DNA from: an uncultured Myxococcales bacterium
GTDB lineage: Bacteria; Myxococcota_A; UBA9042
Reading direction: 5' to 3'
Assembly: GCA_937910235.1 (NCBI GenBank)
Contig: CALENB010000136.1
Location: 1-35,635, forward strand
DNA: 35,635 nt
In this document: piece by piece, positions 8,359-16,049 of the stretch
Layout of the letters: each line of letters begins with the position of its first letter
Position numbering within the stretch: position 1 is the stretch's first letter
Translations under genes and position numbers: made by a program
Notes under the pieces: generated by a model
Database searches by the model: none
Told to the model about the DNA's origin: nothing
Seen by the model: the letters and a program-made list of their open reading frames with translations, nothing else

Positions 8359-9303
8359 ATGACCCGCCACTTCCTCAGCGTCGCCGATCTCACCCCGGCG
8401 AAGGCGCGTGAGCTGCTCACGCTCGCGCACGACATCAAGGTGCATCCCGAAGCGTATCGCCAGGCGCTGTCGGGCCAAACGCTGGGTATGATCTTCCAAA
8501 AGAGCTCGACCCGCACGCGTGTCAGCTTCGAGGTGGGCATGTACCAGCTCGGTGGCCACGCGCTGTTTCTGTCGTCGCAGGACATTCAGATCGGACGCGG
8601 CGAGACGATCGCCGACACAGCGCAAGTGCTCAGCCGCTACCTCGACGCGATCATGGCGCGGGTGTTTGGCCACGACATTCTGGAAGATCTCGCCGCGCAC
8701 GGCTCCATTCCGGTGGTCAACGGCCTGAGCGACCTACTGCACCCCTGCCAGACGATGGCGGACGCGCTCACGCTGGCCGAAACTTGGTCCCCAGCCGGCG
8801 GGTTTGACCCCAACGCCTTGGCCGGCAAAACCCTGGTGTACGTCGGCGACGGCAACAACATGGCGCACAGCCTGCTCTACACGGGCGCCGTCTTCGGGAT
8901 GAACGTCACCGTCGTCGCGCCACGCGGCTACTGGCCCGATCTTGGGGTGATGGACCGCGCGCGCGCCATCGCTGCGGAGACCGGCGCGGTCCTGGCGGTC
9001 ACGGACGACACGGTGGCTGGCGTGGTGGGTGCGGACTGCATCTACACCGACGTGTGGGCGTCCATGGGCCAAGAAGAAGAAGCGGCGCAGCGCCTCCGTG
9101 ATTTTGCCGGTTTCCAGGTCGATTCGGCGATGATGGGCCGCGCAAATACGGGCGCGGTGTTCATGCACTGCTTGCCGGCGCACCGCGGCGAAGAGGTCAG
9201 CGCAGAGGTCTGCGACGGGCCGCAGTCGATCATCTTCGACGAAGCAGAGAATCGCTTGCACGCGCAGAAGGCCATCTTGGTCGACTTGATGCAGAAGCGC
9301 TGA
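8359..9303 (+). CDS. argF: Ornithine carbamoyltransferase
   Basis: The 314-residue enzyme makes citrulline from ornithine and carbamoyl phosphate in arginine synthesis. The family motifs are all present: STRTR (50-54, carbamoyl phosphate binding), HPCQ (128-131), DVWASMG (231-237, ornithine loop) and HCLPAHRGEEV (270-280, with the catalytic Cys). The last motif separates OTCase from aspartate carbamoyltransferase. The anabolic form (ArgF) is more likely than the catabolic form because no arginine deiminase or carbamate kinase gene is nearby. The ATG at 8359 has GAGAGG just upstream. Other arg genes are not in the window; the gene sits between bactofilin and a lipoprotein gene that begins 4 bases after its stop. 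Confidence 0.96.
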   Translation: MTRHFLSVADLTPAKARELLTLAHDIKVHPEAYRQALSGQTLGMIFQKSSTRTRVSFEVGMYQLGGHALFLSSQDIQIGRGETIADTAQVLSRYLDAIMARVFGHDILEDLAAHGSIPVVNGLSDLLHPCQTMADALTLAETWSPAGGFDPNALAGKTLVYVGDGNNMAHSLLYTGAVFGMNVTVVAPRGYWPDLGVMDRARAIAAETGAVLAVTDDTVAGVVGADCIYTDVWASMGQEEEAAQRLRDFAGFQVDSAMMGRANTGAVFMHCLPAHRGEEVSAEVCDGPQSIIFDEAENRLHAQKAILVDLMQKR

Positions 9304-9307
9304 GCTG

Positions 9308-10450
9308 TTGCGCCGTCGACCGACCCGCATATATCCAGCCCGGCTGGCGCTCGTCGCGCTGCTTGGGACCGTCGCGTTGACGACGGGCTGCGCGAAGCGG
9401 GTGACGCCCGCGGCTGGGGCGTCGAGTCAGAAGACCCAGGACGCCCAGAGTGCCCAGAAAGCCCAGAAAGCAGGGCTCGTAGCGCCACACGCTGGGACCA
9501 CCGACGCCGTGATCGGCACGGTCGACGAGACGCCGATCCACCTGAGCTGGGTCCGGGCGCGCCTCGTCCAGGCTGAAGCCAACCTGGGCGACGCCGAAGG
9601 GACGGCGGCCGCGCTGCTCGCCGCGGCGGCGGATGTCGTCTGTTTGCGTGAGTTCGCCGTCCTCGACCTGACGCCCAACGCTGGCGAACGACCGCACGAG
9701 GCGGTGGACCGGTTGCTGGCCGGCACGTGGCCGGCGACCTCAGCCTGCCGGGTCGACCCGGCCGACCTGAAGCTCGCGTTCCTCGCCCAACCAAGCCGAT
9801 GGCGGCACCCGACGGCGCTGACGCTCTGGGAAGCGCAGATCACGTGTTGCACCGACTGCACCAACGTCGAGCTGCATCAGTGCCAGACGCGCACCGCCGC
9901 CGCCGCCGTGGCGCTACGCGGCGCCCTCAGCGCAGCGCTTCCGCCCCCCCTAGCTGTGACCCGAACCACCCTCGCGGCCAGCCCCGCCCGTGCCCGCCAC
10001 GTGCCCGCTTTCGAACGGGCGCTCGCCAAGGTGAGCGGCTCACAGGCCCCGACGCTGCTGCGCTACACCGCCTTCGCGCGCGAGGCTGCCTTTCAGAAGA
10101 TGGCCTTCCGTCGCACAGATCCGGGCTTAGAGCGCGCCGCGATGGCGCTGCCCATCGGCGCGTTGACGCCACCCGTGCGCACCGCGGCGGGCTGGTCCGT
10201 GGCGATGGTGGTCGGCCACGAGCCGCCGTTGGCCGGTGGTCTTCGATCGCCCGAGACGCTGCGTGGGTTGCGGGCTGAGGTGTGCAAGACACAGGCGGCC
10301 GGCCAGCGGCGCGCCTATCGGGATCGGATGCTGGGCAAGGCCGTTCTGCAGTGGCACCGAGACGTGATTCGCGCCGAGTTTGGCGCCGCGGTAGACGCCG
10401 CCCTGCCGGAGCCGCCGCGGCGCGAACGACCGACGCTGCCGACGGACTGA
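9308..10450 (+). CDS. Lipoprotein resembling a parvulin-type (SurA/PpiC) peptidyl-prolyl isomerase
   Basis: The protein has 380 residues and a lipoprotein signal ending LTTGC (Cys28). A Gln/Ala/Lys-rich linker (about 40-56) follows. Residues from about 66, GTVDETPIHLSWVRARL, resemble the start of SurA/PpiC chaperone domains. Near 275-305, ALPIGALTPPVRTAAGWSVAMV matches the last strand of parvulin domains, which usually reads LxxGxxSxPVxTxxGWHIIxV. The middle of the isomerase domain is hard to recognise and carries extra cysteines (CCTDC near 180), so it may be inactive and act only as a chaperone. The start is the TTG at 9308, since no ATG lies before the signal peptide. It is 4 bases from argF, so translation is probably coupled. 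Confidence 0.65.
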   Translation: MRRRPTRIYPARLALVALLGTVALTTGCAKRVTPAAGASSQKTQDAQSAQKAQKAGLVAPHAGTTDAVIGTVDETPIHLSWVRARLVQAEANLGDAEGTAAALLAAAADVVCLREFAVLDLTPNAGERPHEAVDRLLAGTWPATSACRVDPADLKLAFLAQPSRWRHPTALTLWEAQITCCTDCTNVELHQCQTRTAAAAVALRGALSAALPPPLAVTRTTLAASPARARHVPAFERALAKVSGSQAPTLLRYTAFAREAAFQKMAFRRTDPGLERAAMALPIGALTPPVRTAAGWSVAMVVGHEPPLAGGLRSPETLRGLRAEVCKTQAAGQRRAYRDRMLGKAVLQWHRDVIRAEFGAAVDAALPEPPRRERPTLPTD

Positions 10451-10480
10451 TGCTGCGCGAGCGAACGGCCGGGAGACGGC

Positions 10481-10526
10481 GGGCCGCTAGGCCACAAAGC
10501 GGCGGGCCGCTAGGCCACAAAGCGGC
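10481..10526. repeat. Perfect 23-bp tandem duplication over a stop codon
   Basis: Two identical 23-bp units sit end to end (10481-10503 and 10504-10526). The right-hand unit contains the stop codon and the last codons of the minus-strand oxidoreductase; the left-hand unit lies just beyond it. Each unit holds a short inverted repeat, GCCGCT and AGCGGC 9 bases apart, so the pair offers two small hairpins between two convergent genes. Confidence 0.9.
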
Positions 10527-11691
10527 GCGCCGAGTAGGGCCCCGCGCTCTTGCCCTCCAACATCACCTCAGACAACACCTGCGCGACACGAAACGCTTGG
10601 CCGATGCCGTGCCCAGTAAACCCGCCGATGAAGTAGATCTGCGGCTGCCCCGGCAAGCTCCCGATCATAGGCAGCCCGTCCTGCGAAAAGCCCATGATCC
10701 CGGCCCACCGGTAGGCCACGCGGGTCTTCTCCAGGCGCTCGAAGTGCCGCCGCAGAAAGGCCTCCAACGCGACGTGAATCTCGGGGTTTGGCGTGTCGGC
10801 CACGCCCACCTCCGCGTCTTTGGCGAGCTGCCTGAAGCCACCGATCAACACGCGGCCGTCGGGCAGCTGACGGAAGTAGTCGAGCACATGATTGCAGTAA
10901 CATGGCGCCGCCATCATGGGCGCCACGGGCTCGGTGACGAGGATCTGACCGCGGGTCGGGTAGATCTTGTCGGCAAACCACGGGTGCACCTCGCTCGAGT
11001 AGCCGTTGGTGGCGAGCACCACGAAGCTGGCACGAAACACGGCGCGCTGCGTGTGCACCCGAACACCGTCCGTCACGGACTCCAGGCGTCGCACCTCATG
11101 ATGCGGATACACCGTTGCGCCGCTGAGCCGCGTGATGCCGCGCACCAACTTCACCGGGTGGCACTCGCCGTCATCATGAAAGAGCGCCCCGCCGAAAAAC
11201 CCCCGGGCGCCCAGGTTGTCAGCGATGTGGGCCTCGTCGACAGTCGAGACCGCGATGCCCCGCGCCGCCATCAGCGCGGCCGATTCGTGCAGCTCCCGCA
11301 GCTCATGCTCACTACCGGCGAGGGAGTAGGTGCCCGCCTGGCGAAAGTCGCAGTCCACGCCACCTTCGCCGACGATCTGGTCCCGGATCAGCGCGAGGTT
11401 CTCTTGGCTGTGTTGCCAGAGCGTGTGGGCCAAGTCGGGGCCGAGGCGGCTGACTTGGCGGGTGTAGTGCTCGACGGATCCACACGTGACGAAACCAGCG
11501 TTGCGCCCGGAGGCGCCTGCGGCGACGTCACCCTTGTCAACGAGCGCGACGCGCATGCCCGACTCCCGCAGCCACCACGCGATGGACGCACCCGAGATGC
11601 CGGCGCCGATGATCAGCACGTCCACGTCAATGTCGTCACGGTCTGAGCCGTGTGCCACGTGGTTTTCGTCGAGCCAGACAGAGATGCTCAT
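10510..11691 (-). CDS. FAD-dependent oxidoreductase of the DAO family (PuuB-like)
   Basis: The 393-residue flavoprotein has the Rossmann dinucleotide motif GAGISG (29-34) after DVDVLIIG, then GRNAGFVTCGSVEHY, and near the C-terminus RWAGIMGFSQDGLPMIG and GFTGHGIGQA, typical of D-amino-acid oxidase-like enzymes. The GxNAGxV form and the TRGQILVTEP segment are closest to gamma-glutamylputrescine oxidase and related amine oxidases, which oxidise a secondary or primary amine and pass electrons to O2. The substrate is not certain. The ATG at 11691 follows the acetyltransferase stop by 25 bases, so it is probably the last gene of the rel-GNAT-oxidoreductase operon. It converges on the lipoprotein gene. 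Confidence 0.85.
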   Translation of the reverse strand: MSISVWLDENHVAHGSDRDDIDVDVLIIGAGISGASIAWWLRESGMRVALVDKGDVAAGASGRNAGFVTCGSVEHYTRQVSRLGPDLAHTLWQHSQENLALIRDQIVGEGGVDCDFRQAGTYSLAGSEHELRELHESAALMAARGIAVSTVDEAHIADNLGARGFFGGALFHDDGECHPVKLVRGITRLSGATVYPHHEVRRLESVTDGVRVHTQRAVFRASFVVLATNGYSSEVHPWFADKIYPTRGQILVTEPVAPMMAAPCYCNHVLDYFRQLPDGRVLIGGFRQLAKDAEVGVADTPNPEIHVALEAFLRRHFERLEKTRVAYRWAGIMGFSQDGLPMIGSLPGQPQIYFIGGFTGHGIGQAFRVAQVLSEVMLEGKSAGPYSARRFVA

Positions 11692-11716
11692 GGGGGTTCC
11701 TTGGTGCGTGCTGCGG

Positions 11717-12325
11717 TCAGCCGTCAGGCGTGTCTGCGGGGCCGGCGCTCGTGGGGACGTCGCCTAGCGAGAGGTACATCTCGACCGCGGTGCAGAGACA
11801 CGGATAGCCATCGCGGACGCAGGTGTAGTCGACATCGATCCAGTAGTTGTCGATCTCAACGATCGGTCTAAACCCCAAGCGAGACAAGTAGCGAAAAGAC
11901 GAGTTTCCCGGGGATTCCTTCCAACAATGGGTCACCACACCGCGCGCGCCAAGACGGCGCAGGCTGTCGAGCGCGGCGGTCGCCATGCGTGAACCGAGGC
12001 CCTGCCGCCGCACGGCGTCATCGACGAACGCGGTCTGAAAGTAGCCGCTGTCGGCGAGCGGCGCGGGCCACAGCTCCGGCGAGATCTTCTGGCCACGGCC
12101 GTGCTGCCAGGCGCCGGGCGGGAGACTGAACCGGAACCCGACGAGGCGCGGCGGCTGCGACAGCAGCTCGGCGACATGGGAGCAGACGACGTCACCCGAC
12201 GTGGACCGCGCCAACATCTCGGTGACGGAGGCGCGCGAGTAGTAGCCATCCCCGACCAGCCGGTCCGCCAACGCCACCACGGCGGGGATGTCAGCGACCA
12301 GCATGGTGCGAATACGTGTGTTCAT
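11717..12325 (-). CDS. GNAT-family N-acetyltransferase
   Basis: The 202-residue protein has a GNAT fold: N-terminal MNTRIRTMLVADIPAVVALADRL, the strand FQTAFVDDAV, the acetyl-CoA loop RRQGLG (106-111), and SSFRYLSRLGF (142-152), where such enzymes end motif B. The C-terminal end has three close cysteines (169, 176, 178) in YTCVRDGYPCLC, a pattern that may bind metal. The acceptor substrate is unknown. The ATG at 12325 fits the family start; a GTG at 12355, only 3 bases from the rel stop, would add ten residues and allow translational coupling. Its place between rel and an amine-oxidase-like gene hints at a stress or amine function, but that is inference. Confidence 0.8.
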   Translation of the reverse strand: MNTRIRTMLVADIPAVVALADRLVGDGYYSRASVTEMLARSTSGDVVCSHVAELLSQPPRLVGFRFSLPPGAWQHGRGQKISPELWPAPLADSGYFQTAFVDDAVRRQGLGSRMATAALDSLRRLGARGVVTHCWKESPGNSSFRYLSRLGFRPIVEIDNYWIDVDYTCVRDGYPCLCTAVEMYLSLGDVPTSAGPADTPDG

Positions 12326-12358
12326 GGCCAAAGACGGGGCAGCGAGCGGCGCCACGGG

Positions 12359-14584
12359 TCAGCTGCTGACGCGCTCAACGCTGTGGACAAAGGGCAGCTT
12401 CCGCAGCCCGCGCAGCACACTCTCAAGCTGCTCGGCGTTCTTCACCTCAACCTCAAACTCGTTGATCGCGCGCTGCTTGCTCACCACGCGGCAGTTCGCC
12501 TGGAGGATGTTCACACCCGACTCGCGAAAGCGCTGCGTCATCTGCGCCAACATGCCGGCGCTGTTGCCCGTGTGCACACGCACGGTCACGGGGGCGACCT
12601 CGCCGTCGTCGTGGGTGGACCAGGTCACATCGATCCGTCGCATCGGATCCGCGTCTCGGGCGCGCGCGCAGCTGTACTGATGCACGGTGATGCCGCGGCC
12701 GCGGGTCACAAAGCCGATGATGTCGTCGCCCGGAACCGGCGTGCAGCAGCGGCCAAAGCGCACCACGACGTCGTTGATGCCGGCCACAACCACAGTTGAG
12801 GGCCCAGCCGCCTCGTCCTTCTTGGTCCGCCGCGGCGCAGGAGGTGGCGGCTCGGCGATCGCGGCGTTGTCGTCCGGCAGCAGCCACTTCACGATCTCGT
12901 CGGCCTGCATCTTGCCGTAGCCGACCTGAATCTGAAGCTCGTCAAACGTCTGGCAACGAAAGCGCGACAACATCTTCTTAAAGTTCTCGTGTTTCTCCAC
13001 CCGGCCCAGCGAGTGACTCGCCCGCCGAAACGCCTTCTCCAGCAGATCGTGGCCGATCGTCAGCGCCCGCGCGCGCTGCTCTTGGCGGATATAGTTCCGG
13101 ATCTTGGTCTTGGCGCGCGCCGTCTTGACGAAGTCCAGCCAACCTCGGCTCGGGCGCGAGTCGGCGCGGGTCATGATCTCAACGATGTCGCCGTTTCGCA
13201 GCTGCGTGTTGAGCGTCGTGATGCGGCCGTTGATCTTGGCACCCAGCGCCGTCTCGCCGACCCGTGTATGCACCGAATAAGCGAAATCTACCGGCGTCGC
13301 GCCGCGCGGAAACACCTTCAGCTCGCCCGCCGGCGTGAAGGTGTAAACCTCGTCGTTGAAGAGATCGACCTTCATATTATCGAGGAATTCGTCGTTGTCT
13401 GTGACGCCGGCGTTCCACTCCAGCAGCTGCTTGAGCCACGTGAAGCGCTCTTCATCCTTGGGCGAGATCGCCTTGCCAGCCTCCTTGTACTTCCAGTGCG
13501 CGGCGACGCCGTTTTCGGCGATGCGATGCATCTCCTTGGTGCGGATCTGAATCTCGATCTGCTGCCCGCTCGGCCCCATCACCGTCGTGTGCAAACTTCG
13601 ATAATTGTTGGCTTTCGCCAGGGCGATGTAGTCCTTAAACCGCCCCGGAATCGGCGTAAAGTTGCTGTGCACCACCCCGAGCCCGCGGTAGCACTGCTCG
13701 ACCGTGTCGGTCAGCACGCGAAACCCCTGCGCATCGTAGATCTCGGAGTACGGCAGATTTTGCCGCGTCATCTTTCGGTAAATGCCGTACAGGTGTTTGG
13801 GTCGCCCGGAGACGTCCACATCCACCAGCTCAGCGGCGACCATCTGCGCCTTGAGCAGCGTCACGACTCGCGCGACGTAGGCTTCGCGCTCGGGCTGCCG
13901 AACCCCCACGTCCTTCTTCAGACTCTGGTAGTCGTCCGGATACAAATAGCGAAAGCAGTAGTCCTCCAGCTCCGACTTCATCCAACCCATGCCGAGGCGA
14001 TTGGCGAGCGGGGCATAGATCTCCAGCGTCTCCAGCGCGATGCGCTTCTGTTTCTCCGGGCGCATGGCGTCGAGCGTCGACATGTTGTGCAGTCGATCGC
14101 AGAGCTTGATCAGCAGAACCCGGATGTCCTTGCTCATGGCGACGAGCATCTTGCGGAAGTTTTCGGCCTGTTTGTGTTCGGTGCGTCCAAATCGAATCTT
14201 GTCGAGCTTGGTCACGCCGTCGACGATAACCGCGATATCCTGGGAGAATAGCTGGCCGATCTGCTCCGCGCTGACCGTCGTGTCCTCAACGAGATCGTGC
14301 AGCAGGCCGGCGCACACGCTGGCCTCATCGAGCCGCATCTTCATGATTAGCTGCGCAACCGCGATCGGGTGCGCATAGTATGGCTCACCAGACTTTCGGT
14401 GCTGACCGAGGTGATGCACGGCGCCAAAAATCCACGCCTCACGCAGCATCACCCCGTCGTTCTTCGGCAGGTAGGTCTGCAGCTGTGCAACGAGCATGTC
14501 GGCCGTGGGAACTTTCCACTTCGCGAGTTCGGTGACTGCTGCGAGCACCTTCTCTTCGGGAAGGGTCGAGGAGGGGGACGTCAT
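12359..14584 (-). CDS. Bifunctional (p)ppGpp synthetase/hydrolase, RelA/SpoT family
   Basis: The 741-residue protein has the full long-RSH layout. The hydrolase domain keeps its metal ligands: YAHP (His72), HDLVED (96-101) and LCDRLH (Asp162). The synthetase domain has RFKD (315-318), the form found in bifunctional Rel/SpoT rather than the EFDD of RelA, and YRSLHT (328-333). A TGS domain (about 413-473), a conserved double-Cys region (CC 613-614) and a C-terminal ACT domain (about 665-741) sense the ribosome or amino acids. It makes and removes the alarmone (p)ppGpp and is probably the main stringent-response enzyme. The ATG at 14584 is chosen; a GTG at 14629 is in frame. It is the first gene of an operon with the acetyltransferase and oxidoreductase. 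Confidence 0.95.
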   Translation of the reverse strand: MTSPSSTLPEEKVLAAVTELAKWKVPTADMLVAQLQTYLPKNDGVMLREAWIFGAVHHLGQHRKSGEPYYAHPIAVAQLIMKMRLDEASVCAGLLHDLVEDTTVSAEQIGQLFSQDIAVIVDGVTKLDKIRFGRTEHKQAENFRKMLVAMSKDIRVLLIKLCDRLHNMSTLDAMRPEKQKRIALETLEIYAPLANRLGMGWMKSELEDYCFRYLYPDDYQSLKKDVGVRQPEREAYVARVVTLLKAQMVAAELVDVDVSGRPKHLYGIYRKMTRQNLPYSEIYDAQGFRVLTDTVEQCYRGLGVVHSNFTPIPGRFKDYIALAKANNYRSLHTTVMGPSGQQIEIQIRTKEMHRIAENGVAAHWKYKEAGKAISPKDEERFTWLKQLLEWNAGVTDNDEFLDNMKVDLFNDEVYTFTPAGELKVFPRGATPVDFAYSVHTRVGETALGAKINGRITTLNTQLRNGDIVEIMTRADSRPSRGWLDFVKTARAKTKIRNYIRQEQRARALTIGHDLLEKAFRRASHSLGRVEKHENFKKMLSRFRCQTFDELQIQVGYGKMQADEIVKWLLPDDNAAIAEPPPPAPRRTKKDEAAGPSTVVVAGINDVVVRFGRCCTPVPGDDIIGFVTRGRGITVHQYSCARARDADPMRRIDVTWSTHDDGEVAPVTVRVHTGNSAGMLAQMTQRFRESGVNILQANCRVVSKQRAINEFEVEVKNAEQLESVLRGLRKLPFVHSVERVSS

Positions 14585-14646
14585 GATGTCGGGTGACTCC
14601 AGGTGCGGCCCGCCAGATCGGGGGCTCACACTACTTTACGCAAGAC

Positions 14647-14665
14647 GGGTGGAGAATTCCCACCC
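14647..14665. promoter_or_regulatory. Inverted repeat in the rel/exbB divergent region
   Basis: GGGTGG (14647-14652) and CCACCC (14660-14665) form a 6-7-6 inverted repeat around AGAATTC, in the 176 bases between the divergent rel and exbB starts. Its position fits an operator or a stem in a leader. I see no clear -35 and -10 pair on either strand nearby. Confidence 0.25.
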
Positions 14666-14760
14666 ATTGCGGAACACTTTCTTCCCCTCAGGGTGTTCGC
14701 CCCCGCACGCAGCCGGCGGCCCAGTCGCGCACCGACCAGCCAATCAGGAGTTTTCGGACC

Positions 14761-15441
14761 ATGATCATCGAGCAGATCGCCCAAATCTTGGATCAAGTGG
14801 GCGCAGTTTGGTTGCTATATATTTTGATGGCGCTGTCCGTAGCGTCCGTCGCGATCGTGATCGAGCGCGTCCTGTTTCTCCAACGCAACAAGGTGCCTGT
14901 CGCGACCCTGCAACCTGAGCTGTTGCGGGCGCTCGACGCCGGCAAGGACGCGGCGGAGAAGGTGCTGGCGCCGTACACTGGCATGGAGGCGCAGGTCGCG
15001 CTGGCCGGTGTTCGCGAGATGCACCGGGGTCCGGCGGCGGTGGAGGAGATCATGACGGCGCGGGCCGCGGTGGAGAAGTTGCGCTACGACCGATTTCTCG
15101 GATTTCTCGGCTCCCTGGGCGCCAACGCGCCATTTATCGGCCTGCTTGGCACGGTGATCGGCATCATGGGCGCGTTCGCGGATCTGAAGTCGTCCATGGG
15201 CGCAGATGGCGGCGGCGCGAATCGAACCGAGGCGATCATGGGCAGCATCTCGGAGGCGCTCGTGGCGACCGCGGTTGGCCTCTTCGTCGCGATCCCGGCG
15301 GTGTGGGCGTACAACGAGTTCAAAGGCCGCATTCGCAACGTGCAAGGCAACACAGCGGCGCTCGGTGGCATCGTGCTCGCCCACGTGAAGACGCCACCAG
15401 ACGCCTCGGCAGAGGACGGCAACCGCGCGAGCGAGCGCTGA
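14761..15441 (+). CDS. exbB: ExbB/TolQ/MotA-family proton channel protein
   Basis: The 226-residue inner-membrane protein has one TM helix near the N-terminus (about 15-37), a cytoplasmic loop, and two C-terminal TM helices. The family signature is visible in GANAPFIGLLGTVIGIMGAF (about 121-140) and ISEALVATAVGLFVAIPAVWAYN (about 162-184). With ExbD it forms the proton-motive-force-driven motor that powers TonB. exbD and tonB follow, which favours ExbB over TolQ. The ATG at 14761 has AGGAG at 14746-14750, 10 bases upstream. It is divergent from rel. The 126-base gap to exbD contains short imperfect repeats (cgggaaac) and no gene. Confidence 0.92.
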   Translation: MIIEQIAQILDQVGAVWLLYILMALSVASVAIVIERVLFLQRNKVPVATLQPELLRALDAGKDAAEKVLAPYTGMEAQVALAGVREMHRGPAAVEEIMTARAAVEKLRYDRFLGFLGSLGANAPFIGLLGTVIGIMGAFADLKSSMGADGGGANRTEAIMGSISEALVATAVGLFVAIPAVWAYNEFKGRIRNVQGNTAALGGIVLAHVKTPPDASAEDGNRASER

Positions 15442-15567
15442 ACCCGTCCCAGTCCCGCGAAACCCGAGCACAGCGCGGGAAACTCAAGCCCAGCACGGGA
15501 AACCACGCATAGAGAGGGCGTAGAGAGGACGCAGCGAAGGCTGCGCCACGCCGACCGGAGGGCAACG

Positions 15568-16002
15568 ATGGCTGCAAAACTTGGCGGCGGTGACGACGAG
15601 GGCATCACCGACATCAACGTCACCCCGCTCGTCGACATCATGCTGGTGTTGCTGATCATCTTCATGCTGACCAGTGAAGTGGTGAGCAAGAAAGTGAAGA
15701 AGCCGACGATCGACATCGACTTGCCGACCGCGTCGTCGGGGCAGGACAAGCCCGGCGAGCCGCTCAGCATCGTGATCAACAAGGACGGCGATCTTTTCCT
15801 CAACGGCAAGCCGATCAGGGAATTGGATCTGCGCGCAAAGGTTAAAGCTACGGTCGCGCTCAGGGGCAAAGGAAAGGCTGAGGCCGTGTTGAGCGCGGAC
15901 AAACGCTTGTCTCACGGGCAGGTGGTTCGCATGATCGACATGCTGCGGGTGCTCGGCGTGGAGAACGTCGCCATCAACACGAAGGAACAAGAGATCGAGT
16001 AG
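15568..16002 (+). CDS. exbD: ExbD/TolR-family biopolymer transport protein
   Basis: The 144-residue protein has a short cytoplasmic N-terminus (GITDINVTPLVDIMLVLLII, about 12-31, with the conserved Asp in the TM helix that carries protons), one TM helix, and a periplasmic domain that begins with the KKVKKPTIDIDLP segment. It is the proton-translocating partner of ExbB. The ATG at 15568 is preceded by CGGAGG, a strong ribosome site. The C-terminus (NTKEQEIE) ends 47 bases before the tonB-like gene. Confidence 0.94.
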   Translation: MAAKLGGGDDEGITDINVTPLVDIMLVLLIIFMLTSEVVSKKVKKPTIDIDLPTASSGQDKPGEPLSIVINKDGDLFLNGKPIRELDLRAKVKATVALRGKGKAEAVLSADKRLSHGQVVRMIDMLRVLGVENVAINTKEQEIE

Positions 16003-16049
16003 CTCGGGACGGGGGGCTCCTGGCTCGGTGCGCTGAGGCGCGCCGGCAA

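Noticed and set aside
10282-11646. Long plus-strand open frame (454 codons) over the FAD oxidoreductase
   Set aside because: It is antisense to a gene with clear FAD-binding motifs, has no domain of its own, and is typical of high-GC shadow frames.
12989-14251. Plus-strand open frame (420 codons) over rel
   Set aside because: The minus strand encodes a well-conserved RelA/SpoT protein; the antisense frame shows no recognisable motif.
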